Positions 27,025-35,754 of a stretch of DNA of 64,000 bases are shown piece after piece (positions within the stretch are counted from its first letter, which is position 1; each line of letters opens with the position of its first letter). Below the pieces are notes generated by a model. The model did not search any database. It was not told where the DNA came from and saw only the letters and a program-made list of their open reading frames with translations. The translations under genes and the position numbers were made by a program. The stretch lies in assembly GCA_030447415.1 (NCBI GenBank), contig JAUJOZ010000001.1:186001-250000 (forward strand), read 5' to 3'. Source of the stretch: Thermomicrobiales bacterium (GTDB lineage: Bacteria > Chloroflexota > Chloroflexia > Thermomicrobiales > UBA6265).

Positions 27025-28023
27025 CTACTCAGGTGTGCCAGCCTGGAGGATAGTGATGAGCGTCTGGGTGTCGATGTTGCCACCGGACACGAGGCAAGCG
27101 ATCCTGCCTTCCCCGGCCTCGCCGGTGAGGGCGGCGGCGACGGAGATGGCTGCCGCTCCCTCAGGGACCACTCCCGCGCGTTCGATGATCAGACGGGCGG
27201 CCGCAGCGGTCTGCTCCCGGGAGACGACGATCGCCCCGTCGACCAGCCGACGCGCCAGGTCGAACATCTCGGCGTTGACGAAGGGACTGCCGATCCCGTC
27301 GGCAAAGCTCGGGACGTAGGGCACCTCGACCGGTCGGCCGGCCGCGAGCGAGGGGGCAAGGGGCGCGCCCGTGTCGATCTCGCTGGCGTAGACCTTGGTC
27401 TGGGGCCGGAGTGCCTTGATCGCTGAGGCGATCCCGCAGCAGAGACCGCCGCCGCCGCACGGCACGATCACGGCATCGACCTCCGGCAGGTCATCCAGGA
27501 TCTCGAGCCCGATCACGCCGTTGCCCGCCATCACGTCCGAGTCGCTGTAGGGGTGCACGAAGATCCCGGTCGCCCCCTCACGCCGGCGCGTGCGAAAGAT
27601 GTCGACCCAGGCGTCGACGGGCAGTTCGACCACCGCGCCCCCGTAGCGCCCGACGCTGACGACCTTCGTCCGGGGCGCGGTGGTCGGCACGTAGACGGTG
27701 CATGCCACCCCCAGCGCCCGAGCGGACCACGCCACCGCCTGGGCCATGTTGCCGGCGCTGCCGGTCCAGACGCCCTCGGCGAGGGCATCGCGGCCGGCCT
27801 TGGCCATCGCGTTGAAGGCCCCACGCAGCTTGAAGGAGCGGATCGGCTGGAGGCTCTCCAGCTTCAGATAGAGGTCCGGGGCGGGCTTGTCTGCGTCGAG
27901 CCGGATGAGCGGCGTCCGCAGCACGGCGCCTCGCGTCCGCTCCCGCGCCTCCTCGATCGCCTCGAGCGGGATCGGGTCCCAGCGCAGCTCTGGTATCGCC
28001 GGCACTGCCTTCCCCGCCACCAT
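27025..28023 (-). CDS. PLP-dependent threonine/serine dehydratase-like enzyme
   Basis: The 332-residue fold-type II PLP enzyme carries the Schiff-base lysine Lys65 in SFKLRGAFNAM and the substrate loop GSAGNMAQ. The phosphate-binding glycine loop is PCGGGGLCCG and the terminal motif is CLVSGGNID. It lacks the C-terminal ACT-like regulatory domain of biosynthetic IlvA, so it matches catabolic threonine ammonia-lyases or serine/threo-hydroxyaspartate dehydratases. The loop GSAGNMAQ differs from the common SSGNHAQ, so substrate specificity may differ too. The ATG/GTG context at 28023 is weak. It appears monocistronic. Confidence 0.88.
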   Translation of the reverse strand: MVAGKAVPAIPELRWDPIPLEAIEEARERTRGAVLRTPLIRLDADKPAPDLYLKLESLQPIRSFKLRGAFNAMAKAGRDALAEGVWTGSAGNMAQAVAWSARALGVACTVYVPTTAPRTKVVSVGRYGGAVVELPVDAWVDIFRTRRREGATGIFVHPYSDSDVMAGNGVIGLEILDDLPEVDAVIVPCGGGGLCCGIASAIKALRPQTKVYASEIDTGAPLAPSLAAGRPVEVPYVPSFADGIGSPFVNAEMFDLARRLVDGAIVVSREQTAAAARLIIERAGVVPEGAAAISVAAALTGEAGEGRIACLVSGGNIDTQTLITILQAGTPE

Positions 28024-28539
28024 GCTTCTACTCCATCGTTCGTCGCTCGTGTCGTCCTGGCCAGTACGCTACCGCCGGATCCCGCCGTGGGCAAGAGCGC
28101 TAGGGGAATCATCGACTCGACCGCCAGGCGGCTATCGCGGGTGGCGCACATTGGCCGAGGCGACGGAGGCGGGCCCGCTCATCGGGGCAACCTTGCCGCC
28201 AACCGAGATCGGCATCGACTCGGTTGCGGGCCGTGACGATGCATAGACGGTCGAGGGCCTGCCGTCCACGTCCTCGCCGACGACCACATCATCAGCGCCG
28301 ACGTGAGCAACCGACCATGGTAAGGAAAGCACCTCGCTCGTGCTGACCTGGACGGCTCGGGATCTGGAGCCCGAGCTGGTCGAGGCGCCGGCTCGAAGGG
28401 CTTCTACCCACACCAACCCGGGCGCGGCGGTGGCAGATCGGCTCCTGCTCCGCCGCTCTGTCGGGTTCCCGAACGGGGCGCAAACGGGACGATTACGACG
28501 CACGGGACGATCCAGCGGGCGTTGCGCGAGTGCACCGCG

Positions 28540-28665
28540 GTCGGGGATAGCGGCGCAATTGGCGCTCAGCGCGCCCACCTTCCGCCGCAAGCTGGGCGTG
28601 GTGGCCGCGTTCGGCGTTGACCATGGGACGGTGCGGGCGGTCCTGCGCCCGTCGTGCCTCCCGTG
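28540..28665 (+). pseudogene. Helix-turn-helix remnant, copy D
   Basis: The plus strand reads LALSAPTFRRKLGVVAAFGV, then DHGTVRAVLRPSCLPW. It aligns with the LAADFGVSHETVRTVLR helix-turn-helix of copies A-C, but the first helix is replaced. It is in the opposite orientation to the other copies and no open gene surrounds it. Confidence 0.4.
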
Positions 28666-28695
28666 GGTCGTCGCCCCGTCAGAAGGGACACAACG

Positions 28696-28724
28696 AGGCT
28701 GCCTGGTCGCTGACCAGGCAGCCT
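28696..28724. terminator. Perfect 13-bp hairpin
   Basis: AGGCTGCCTGGTC pairs exactly with GACCAGGCAGCCT around a GCT loop. It lies 55 bp past the stop of the minus-strand gene at 28779, consistent with its terminator. No long T-run is present. Confidence 0.6.
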
Positions 28725-28778
28725 CCCGGTTTCGTCGGCTTAGGTCCGCGGCGCGGTGATGTCGGGCCGCGAGCTTTC

Positions 28779-29003
28779 CTAATACGGCTCGCCCGGCATG
28801 CCCGGGCTCGAGGACCACTCGACCTCCGGTGCCGCCGTCGTCACCACCGCGGCAGGGCCTGCCCCGCACCCGGCGCTGTCACCGTCGTTGCTGTCTCCGG
28901 ACGCCGCCGCCAGTGAGCCGTATGCCAGCGCGACGGCTAGCACCAAAATCCCTACCAACTTCCGCCCGGAGCCCACGCGCCGGGCTGCCTGCATCGCCTG
29001 CAT
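28779..29003 (-). CDS. Small secreted hypothetical protein
   Basis: The 74-residue product has a basic start (QAARRVGSGRK), a hydrophobic core (LVGILVLAVALAYGSLAAAS, about 16-35) typical of a signal peptide, and a short mature part with one Cys and an Ala/Thr/Pro-rich end. RBS AAGGAGCG lies before the ATG at 29003, and a 13-bp hairpin follows at 28696. No family is recognised. The lone cysteine is not in a lipobox. Confidence 0.65.
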   Translation of the reverse strand: MQAMQAARRVGSGRKLVGILVLAVALAYGSLAAASGDSNDGDSAGCGAGPAAVVTTAAPEVEWSSSPGMPGEPY

Positions 29004-29162
29004 CGGTTCGCTCCTTCGATCTGCTTGACGACCGCGTCCCCATGGCTGAGAACCACCTGGCCATGGAAACGCTCAGATGTCCGCCCGTCGGCGCTCATGT
29101 GCCGAATTCCGCGAACCCGCGTTAGCCTGTGAAAGTCGCCGTTCCCGCCCGAGGTGACCCTC

Positions 29163-29366
29163 TCAAATGTGGACATACCGCCGCCACCACCGGGATCGCG
29201 TGCCTCCGCGCGACCCGAAGCGCCCCATGCAGAGCCGGGAGACTGAGCGCGACGCCGCGCCGGTCGCTCGCACCTCGTGGAGCAGTTGTGTGTCCGAGTG
29301 GGTCAATGCGCCGACCCAGTCGACGATCGTCCCCAAGCGTCCGCGAGGGGTAGCCACGCTCGCCAT
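29163..29366 (-). CDS. Small hypothetical protein
   Basis: The ATG at 29366 follows AAGGAG with seven-base spacing, a strong initiation signal. The product starts MASVATPRGRLGTIVDWVGA, then LTHSDTQLLHEVRATGA, and ends in an Arg/Gly/Trp-rich tail that may be out of frame. There is no membrane segment or known motif. It lies 86 bp downstream of the holin-like gene on the same strand and may be co-transcribed with it. Confidence 0.45.
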   Translation of the reverse strand: MASVATPRGRLGTIVDWVGALTHSDTQLLHEVRATGAASRSVSRLCMGRFGSRGGTRSRWWRRYVHI

Positions 29367-29452
29367 TGGTGCAACTCCTTGTGACGCGCCCGCATGCGGC
29401 CCAAGGAGGACATCAGGTCGGGAAGACTGGTGGAGCCGGACGGCCGTCCGGC

Positions 29453-29761
29453 CTAGAGGGTCTCCTCGGTCCGGTCAGCGGAGTGGGCCGTTTTCCGGTT
29501 GGTCTTCACCCGCATCACCGGCGTGACCTGAGTCCGCGTGACGATCGCCCCGAGCAGTGGGACAACGGCAGTCGCGAACGCGAGAACGGCCGTCTGCTGC
29601 TCGGCCGAGAAGCCGCTGACGAACGCGAAGAGGACCACGAGAGCCCCGTTGACCAGGGCGGCGAGGGCACCGATCGAGATCGCCGGCTCCCGCGCCAAGG
29701 CGCTGTCCTTCCTGCCGACTCCCGTCAACCCTGATGGAATTCCGGCAGCTGTGGTTTCCAT
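29453..29761 (-). CDS. Phage-holin-like small membrane protein
   Basis: The 102-residue protein has two hydrophobic segments (about 29-52, [20 protein letters not shown], and about 56-78, [20 protein letters not shown]). They are preceded by LAREPA and followed by [17 protein letters not shown](A/V), two helices and VTP...basic tail is the pattern of small holin-like proteins of actinobacterial phages. In phages such proteins permeabilise the membrane for lysis. Here no endolysin or other phage gene is adjacent, so it may be a domesticated remnant. The ATG at 29761 is preceded by GAGAGGAA. Function is inferred from pattern only. Confidence 0.6.
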   Translation of the reverse strand: METTAAGIPSGLTGVGRKDSALAREPAISIGALAALVNGALVVLFAFVSGFSAEQQTAVLAFATAVVPLLGAIVTRTQVTPVMRVKTNRKTAHSADRTEETL

Positions 29762-29915
29762 GGTGACATTCCTCTCTCTACGGCCGCCCACACCTGTGGG
29801 GCGCCTGGGTCATCGCCGCCGAGCCGATCGGCTCGGCGGGCGGCCAGGCAGGCGCGGGGAGCGTGCCTGGGGCTTCCCGCTTGACCTCCGTCTGCATAGA
29901 CGGCAAGGAGGAGCC

Positions 29916-32401
29916 GTGGCAGCCGCGGCACAGCCTCAAACGAATGAAGGCTTCGGCGAGATGTTGCGCCGTAGCCGCCTCGCCGCGGGGTTGACGCAGG
30001 AGGATCTCGCGTCGCGCGCAGGACTGAGCGTGCGCGCCGTCAGCGACCTGGAGCGCGGCGTCAAGAAGCGACCCCACTTCGAGACCGTGCGGATGCTCGC
30101 CGACGGGCTCAATCTCGCCCTGCCGGACCGGGCGGCTCTGCTCGCCGCGGCGCGCTCATCTACGCTGCCAGCGCCATCCGCCAGTGCCGTCCGTCCCCGC
30201 TTGCCCGTGCCGCCCACCGCGCTGGTGGGACGGGAGATGGAAGTGGCGGCGGCGGTCGCATTACTGCGCCGACCGGACGTCCGGCTCCTGACCCTGACCG
30301 GTCCGGGCGGCGTCGGCAAGAGTCGCTTAGCTCTGGCGGTAGCCACTGAGCTGGCTGACGAATTTTCGGACGGGGCGGCCGTCGTTGAGCTGGCGTCGCT
30401 GCAGGACGCCGACCTCGTCGCTTCGACTGTCGTCCAGGAGCTCGGAGTCCACGAGGCAGGGGGCAAGCTGCCTCACGAGCGCCTCACCGACTTCCTTCGT
30501 GAACAAAGCTTCCTGCTCGTCCTCGACAACCTGGAGCATTTGCTGCCAGCAGCGCTGCTGGTGGGCCAGCTCCTGGCTGCCTGTCCCGGCCTGCGAGTAC
30601 TGACGACAAGCCGGGTCCGGCTGCGGTTGCGCGGCGAGCGCGCGAGTTGCCGGTGCCCCCCTCCTCCTCCCGGATCCCGACCAGCTGCCTCCCGTGGCGG
30701 AATTGGCGGAGACGCCCGCGGTCCGCCTGTTCGTTGAGCGGGTTGCGGATGTGAAGCCCGGATTCGGCGTCAAAGCCGACAACGCTGGGGCCGTAGTCGA
30801 GATTTGCCGTCGCTTGGATGGCCTGCCGCTGGCGCTGGAGCTGGCGGCGGCCCGGATGCGGCTGTTGTCGGCCGACGCGTTGTTGGCGCTGCTCGGAGAG
30901 CGGCTTCGGCTGCTGGCTGGAGGACCGGTCGACGCCTTAGACCGGCACCGCACGCTGCGGGCGGCGATCGCCTGGAGCTACGACCTGTTGCCGCCCGGTG
31001 AGCAGATCCTCTTCCGCCGCTTGGCCGTCTTCGCCGGTGGATTCGACCTCGAGGCCGCGACCGCGGTGGCGGGTGGGGGGACCCGTTCGCGACGCTAACG
31101 CAGCTGGAGGAGCTGGCGAGCCACAGCCTGCTGCGGCAGCGGGAGGGACGGACCGGCAGCCCCGCTATGTGATGCTTGAAACGGTTCGCGAATTCGGGTG
31201 GAACAGCTCGCGGTAAGTGGCTAGGATGCCGTAACGCGACAGGCGCACGGTGCGTATGTGCTGGCGCTGGCTGAGCGGATCGAGCCGGCACTCTCAGGCC
31301 CGGAGCAGGGGCGATGGATGGACCGTCTGGAGGCCGAGCACGACAACCTGCGGGCGGCACTCGGCTGGGCGGTGGACCGATCCGATGGAGCAATGGCGCT
31401 GCGCCTCGGCAGCGCTCTGTGGGCGTTCTGGGCCCCCCGTGGACACCAGGCGGAGGGACGCGCCTGGCTCGAACGAGCGCTCGACGTCGGCGAGATGGCT
31501 CCGCCGGCGGTGCGGGCGAAGGCCCTCGCCCGCCTAGGCAACCTCGCTGTTGATCTCGATGACTTCCGGGCGGCACGGGCCCACTTCGAGGCGAGCCTGG
31601 CGCTCCGCAGGCAGTTGGGCGATCAACGTGGGGTCGCCGACTCGCTCAACAACCTGGGGGCGGCCGCCACGGCCCAGGGGACCGATCCCTTGCACGCGTT
31701 CACCACGAGGAGGCTCTGGCCCTCCGGCGGGAACTCCGGGACGAGCGAGGCGTCGCCCGCTCGCTGTGCAACCTTGGAGAGCTCGCTCGCGACGAAGGCG
31801 ACTTTGGGCGTGCCCGGGATCTGTATCGGAGATCCCTGGCCACCTGGCAGGCACTTGGAGACACCGACCTCGTGGCATACCTCCAGCTGTACCTTGGGAT
31901 CGTTGCCCGCCAGAGGGAGAGTTCGACGCCGCCACCCGCCTGGTCGAGCAAGGACTGACACTCTTCCAGGAGGTCGGCGATAAGGTGGGTACCGGGATGG
32001 CACTCGCCGAACTGGGCCGCGTGGCGTGTCGGTTGGGGGACCACCAACGGGCAGCGCGGCACTTCGCCGACGCGTTGGCCGTCTACCAAGGGCTGCAATC
32101 CAGGTGGGGTATGGTCGAGGGCCTCGAAGGGCTGGCAACCGTGATCGCCGGGCGGAAGCAGAGCGCGGGTGCAGCGTGGGTGTTTGGGGCTGCAGCGGCC
32201 GGGCGGGAGGCGCTAGGCCTCCCGCTCCTCCCGCCGGCTGACGCGGTCGCCCACGAGTGCGCATTGGCCGAAACGCGACGAACCGCCGGAGCGGCGTGGG
32301 CGCCCGCTTGGGAAACCGGCAGGTCCACGGCGCTCAACGACGCGGTAGCCATGGTCCTCAGGGAATGGGCTGAAACCTCGAGCCTGGCTCGTGAACCATA
32401 G
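29916..32401 (+). pseudogene. XRE-HTH / NB-ARC ATPase / TPR regulator, frameshifted
   Basis: From the GTG at 29916 (RBS AAGGAGGAG) the frame encodes an XRE helix-turn-helix ([20 protein letters not shown]). A STAND ATPase follows with [20 protein letters not shown], Walker [17 protein letters not shown] and Walker [12 protein letters not shown]. Frame changes near 30645, 31080, 31180, 31690 and 31915 then interrupt it. Downstream, in other frames, come ICRRLDGLPLALELAAARMR, AIAWSYDLLPPGEQILFRRL, TPR repeats (ALARLGNLAVDLDDFRAARA, AELGRVACRLGDHQRAARHF) and an end at 32401. The full protein would be about 820 residues, normal for SARP/MalT-like regulators. Five lesions imply a dead gene, unless the reads are poor here. 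Confidence 0.75.
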
Positions 32402-32587
32402 TGATTCAAGCACAACAGTAGCACTGGACCAAGGCGATGCCGCTCGGGTGTATGCGCTGACCCTCTTGGGGGACGCGTGCTTCGAGCGTTCCTGGTCCAT
32501 GGCTCTTGTCGTGCCGCTGACGCCGAGATCTAGGAGTATCGTCCCCCGCATGGGGGCTCGGGTTCAGTCGCCACGCCAGTTGATTGG

Positions 32588-32673
32588 CCGCAGGCGTCGC
32601 CTGCTCGTCTGCCGCAGGCGTCGCCTGCTCGTGCTCGTCTGCCGCTGCCGCAGGCGTCGCCGTCCTGCCTTAC
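32588..32673. repeat. Short tandem repeat, GCAGGCGTCGCC units
   Basis: Three imperfect copies of a 24-30 bp unit containing GCCGCAGGCGTCGCCTGCTC lie in tandem. Each unit is itself palindromic (GCAGGCG-TCGCCTGC). On the minus strand they would encode a GDACG repeat in the read-through extension of the cupin-like gene at 32761. Confidence 0.6.
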
Positions 32674-32760
32674 ATTGTCGGCCTTTGTCCAACTGAAAGC
32701 GCCGTCAGTAGGCGTGAGCGGCGAAACAAAGAGGAGTCCCACGGACTCCTGATGTTCGTT

Positions 32761-33276
32761 TCAGTAGACACACCCCGAGTTCGCCCTTTGGAACACGTAA
32801 TCGCCGGGATCAAGTACCGCGTACTGGTCACGGGCTACAGCACAGGGGCTGGCGCAAGGCCGGGGACCCTCGGGCGTTGGAGTCATCCAATCAAGCCAAC
32901 GCTCGGTGGAGACGGTGCCGTCGCCAGAGACCACGACGACCGCCCCTTCCTCCATTGTGGGAGGGGTGTACAGAACGAAGGGGCCGGAGTCGACGAAGAC
33001 CATCATGGCTTCGCTCGAAATGGTAGGAGACTCATCCTGCTCTCGCCGGAACGGCTCTGACTCTGGGAGAGACGCCTCCGGATCGAAGGTGAATCGGTAG
33101 AGCTCCAGCTTGTCCCCAAAGTCCCGATCCGTGCCAGGCACGTCGATTCGCTCGTAAGTAATAGAACCCTCCCCGGCCGTGGGGGCTTCTTGGACACCAG
33201 CGAGCGTGGGGGCTGCACCCGGAAGGATAGTGAGGACCAAGAGCGCCCCAATCAGAAGCATGGGCGAAACGCGCAC
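32761..33276 (-). CDS. Secreted cupin-like protein with premature stop
   Basis: The 171-residue product begins with a signal peptide (MLLIGALLVLTILPGAAPTL) after a GTG at 33276 (RBS AGAGAGGA). Beta-strand-rich sequence follows (LELYRFTFDPEASLPE, MMVFVDSGPFVLYTPPTMEE, AVLDPGDYVFQRANSGCVY), matching a single cupin fold. In the same frame the sequence continues past the TGA as NEHQESVGLLFVSPLTPTDG before a repeat-encoded GDACG tail ending at 32530. In cupins the strand after GDYVF...N is normally followed by exactly such a strand, so the TGA probably truncates the native protein by one or more strands. The ligand is unknown. Confidence 0.65.
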   Translation of the reverse strand: MRVSPMLLIGALLVLTILPGAAPTLAGVQEAPTAGEGSITYERIDVPGTDRDFGDKLELYRFTFDPEASLPESEPFRREQDESPTISSEAMMVFVDSGPFVLYTPPTMEEGAVVVVSGDGTVSTERWLDWMTPTPEGPRPCASPCAVARDQYAVLDPGDYVFQRANSGCVY

Positions 33277-33481
33277 GGCATTCCTCTCTTCTGGCCAACC
33301 GTCGGTAGGCCTGGGTGCTCCCCTGCCCGGGGCGTCGTGACCTTCACCGATCTCGCCGCCCAAAGCATGATGCGCTCGATCCGACTTACGCCGGTCCCCG
33401 GGAGGGGAGCGGCCAGGTTACACGTGGCGCGCGTCGCCGGCAAGGGGGGGGAGGTGCGCTCCCATCTGGACAGCGTCACGC

Positions 33482-33790
33482 TTAGACGATGCGGACCTCC
33501 TCGGCCACGACCATCTGCAGCTGCTCGGCGTCGCTGAAGACGGCCGCGTCTTTGAGCGTGGCCTGCCCGTCGGGCGACTCGAACGCACGCTGCAGCGCCG
33601 CGAGGTCGTCAAAGTAGAACTCCGACACCGCGAACGTGGCGGTGCGGGGGTCCGTCGCGTGGTTCTGGACGTAGCCGCGCAGCCCGGGGATGCTCCGGGC
33701 GATGGGCGCGTGCTCCTCCAGCCAGTAGCGGTGGAACTCCGCCCAGCTCTTGTCGGGCCGTTTCTGCAGCAGTACCAGGAGTTTGACCAC
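33482..33790 (-). CDS. EthD-family protein
   Basis: The 102-residue protein matches the EthD dimeric alpha/beta barrel: VKLLVLLQKRPDKSWAEFHR, YWLEEHAPIARSIPGLRGYV and FAVSEFYFDDLAALQRAFES, ending VVAEEVRIV. EthD proteins accompany degradation enzymes or act as small-molecule-binding barrels; some are oxygenase-like. The GTG at 33790 follows GGAGGA. It lies downstream of the esterase gene on the same strand with a 159-bp gap, and co-transcription is uncertain. The substrate is unknown. Confidence 0.85.
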   Translation of the reverse strand: MVKLLVLLQKRPDKSWAEFHRYWLEEHAPIARSIPGLRGYVQNHATDPRTATFAVSEFYFDDLAALQRAFESPDGQATLKDAAVFSDAEQLQMVVAEEVRIV

Positions 33791-33949
33791 CTCGCTCCTC
33801 CTTTGCGCCCGCGCGTCGCGGGAGGTCACAGAACGCGCGCTGATTTACCTGCGGCCACCGCACCACGACGGATGGGGCACGGTTCGGCCGCTCACGGTCC
33901 CGCTTCCTCGCATGGCCGCGTCCACGCGGGATGCCGGACCCTCCCTGCC

Positions 33950-35296
33950 TCACACCCCGGAAGGGAACGTCTCCGGCAACTCGTCGGTTTCCGCGCCGGC
34001 GCTCCGCTCCAGCGGCTCGACGGCGCGGGTCTCGTCGAAGTGGAGCACGGCGTCGAACTGGTCGGCGAGGCGGGCCGAGAAGTAGTGGCTGAGGCGCTCC
34101 GTCTCCGGTCGGTAGATGACACCGATCGCCCGCTCCAGCCGCGCCTCGCGCAGGCGCTCGGCCGCGTCCCCTCCGTCCCGCAGCGGCAGCAAGAAGCACG
34201 GTACGCCAACATCGTGGAACAGCGCCTCGTAACTACCACCTAGGCCCGGGCGCACCCGCTTCAACTCCGGCGGCCCATCCCAGTCGGAGGCCGCCGTGAC
34301 GGTGCCTGTGTACGTGCTGAAGCCGATGAGCGCCGCGTCCGGGCCGTACCGCTCCCGCACAAGCTGACCGACGTTCAGCTCGCCGGCCGCGCCCAGCTCG
34401 GTCGCCCGCGCGTCGCCGAGGTGCGAGTTATGCGCCCAGACCACGACCTTGGTTCGTCCACCCCGGCGATCGAGGTGCGCGACGAGCGCGGCGAGCGTCT
34501 CCGCCATGTGCTCGTCGCGCAGGTTCCAGGACGAGACCCGGCCCTGGAACATCGCCCGGTAGTACCGCTCCGCGTTGATGGCCAGCCGCGCGTTCTGCTC
34601 GGCGAAGAAGAACTCGTCCTCCGCCACTCGTCCGTCCCGACCGGCGAGCTCGGCGGCGCGGCGTTGCAGCTCGACGAGCTGGGCGACCGCTTCGTCCTCG
34701 CACGACTCCGTGACACCGACGGTGGCCGCGTAGCCGTAGGCCTGCGGGTCCTCGCCGAAGTGCTCGAAGCACCCGTAACGGGCCCGCGCCCGTTGGGCCG
34801 CCTCGGGATCGACCTTCTCCAGATACCCCACCACCGCCTCGATCGAGGCGCCCAGGCTGTAGAGATCCATCCCGTAGAAGCCGACCTTCGGTCCATCGGG
34901 CGGCAGCCGGTCGTTGTGGTGGCGCAGCCAGCCGACGAAATCGAGCACGTCGGCGTTGCGCCACATCCACTGCGGGAAGCGTCGGAAGTTGCCCAGCGCC
35001 TCGTCCGCCGTCGCATCCCCGCCGACTCCTCGCACGTAGCAGTTGACCCGATAGGCGTCGGGCCAGTCGGCCTCGACCACGACGGCCGCGAAGCCGTGCT
35101 CGACAATCAGCCGCCGCGTGATCTCGGCGCGCGCCCGGTAGAACTCGTGCGTCCCGTGCGACGCCTCCCCGAGTAGCACGAACCGCGCGTCGCCGACGAG
35201 CTGCAGCAATGAGTCATAGTCGTTGTTCGCGCCCGTCAGCGGGCGTGCCGCCCCGCGAACCGCGTCGACGAGGGGCGCGTCGTTGGTGACCGCCAT
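33950..35296 (-). CDS. Erythromycin-esterase-like hydrolase
   Basis: The 448-residue protein is an Ere-family hydrolase. Active-site landmarks are GEASHGTHEFYRARAEIT with Glu44 and His47, then VVVEADWPDAYRVNCYVRG with Glu76. Further conserved stretches are FPQWMWRNADVLDFVGWLR, KVGFYGMDLYSLGASIEAV, VVWAHNSHLGDARATELG and ALIGFSTYTGTVTAASDWDG. Characterised members hydrolyse macrolide lactones, but most broad-family members have unknown substrates; calling it a resistance gene is not justified. There is no signal peptide. The ATG at 35296 is preceded by CAGGAG. All catalytic residues are present. Confidence 0.85.
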   Translation of the reverse strand: MAVTNDAPLVDAVRGAARPLTGANNDYDSLLQLVGDARFVLLGEASHGTHEFYRARAEITRRLIVEHGFAAVVVEADWPDAYRVNCYVRGVGGDATADEALGNFRRFPQWMWRNADVLDFVGWLRHHNDRLPPDGPKVGFYGMDLYSLGASIEAVVGYLEKVDPEAAQRARARYGCFEHFGEDPQAYGYAATVGVTESCEDEAVAQLVELQRRAAELAGRDGRVAEDEFFFAEQNARLAINAERYYRAMFQGRVSSWNLRDEHMAETLAALVAHLDRRGGRTKVVVWAHNSHLGDARATELGAAGELNVGQLVRERYGPDAALIGFSTYTGTVTAASDWDGPPELKRVRPGLGGSYEALFHDVGVPCFLLPLRDGGDAAERLREARLERAIGVIYRPETERLSHYFSARLADQFDAVLHFDETRAVEPLERSAGAETDELPETFPSGV

Positions 35297-35523
35297 GGCA
35301 TCGATCTCCTGGCTCTCGACTTCTGAACCAGCCTGCGTGTGAAAGATCGCTTCACCGCGATGCCGAACGTTTGTGATCATCGGGGACGCATGACCCGGCG
35401 ATCATCTGCCGAGCGCCGGCATGCGCGGCAGGAGTCGTGCCAGGACGGCTGGGTGTCGCGTTTACAGTCCCGGGCGGTCGGCGTATTCTCGCCGCGGATG
35501 AGACGATCGACGCCGGAGGCGGT

Positions 35524-35754
35524 ATGAGCGAACGACCAGCGGCCGGGCCAGCCGGGACGACCACGACGGAGGACGGGGTCCGGCTCCTCGCGGAGATCGC
35601 CGGCCTGGACCTGACGGTAGAGCGGTTGTCGGTTGTCGCCGCCCAGCTCGCGGAGTTGCGCGCCATGGCGGTCGAATTGCGCGCCGTCGACGTCGAAGGG
35701 GTTGATCCCGACGTCGCGTTCGACGCGCGTTGGCCGGGGGGGAGCGTCGAATGA
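35524..35754 (+). CDS. GatC/AtzG-like small subunit
   Basis: The 76-residue helical protein (LLAEIAGLDLTVERLSVVAA, QLAELRAMAVELRAVDVEG, PDVAFDARWPGG) has the GatC/AtzG pattern of two helices followed by a short tail. Such proteins wrap around and stabilise an amidase-signature partner, as AtzG does for AtzE and GatC for GatA. The ATG at 35524 follows GGAGGCGGT. The stop overlaps the amidase start by four bases (ATGA), supporting a stoichiometric complex with that enzyme. Confidence 0.75.
   Translation: MSERPAAGPAGTTTTEDGVRLLAEIAGLDLTVERLSVVAAQLAELRAMAVELRAVDVEGVDPDVAFDARWPGGSVE

Noticed and set aside
32588..32673. Possible CRISPR array
   Set aside because: Units are tandem without unique spacers of constant length, and there are no cas genes. 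The Cas4-like domain at 56-60 kb belongs to a Dna2-type fusion.
33950..35296. Calling the erythromycin-esterase-like gene an antibiotic resistance gene
   Set aside because: The family is broad and most members have unknown substrates; nothing in the context supports macrolide resistance.
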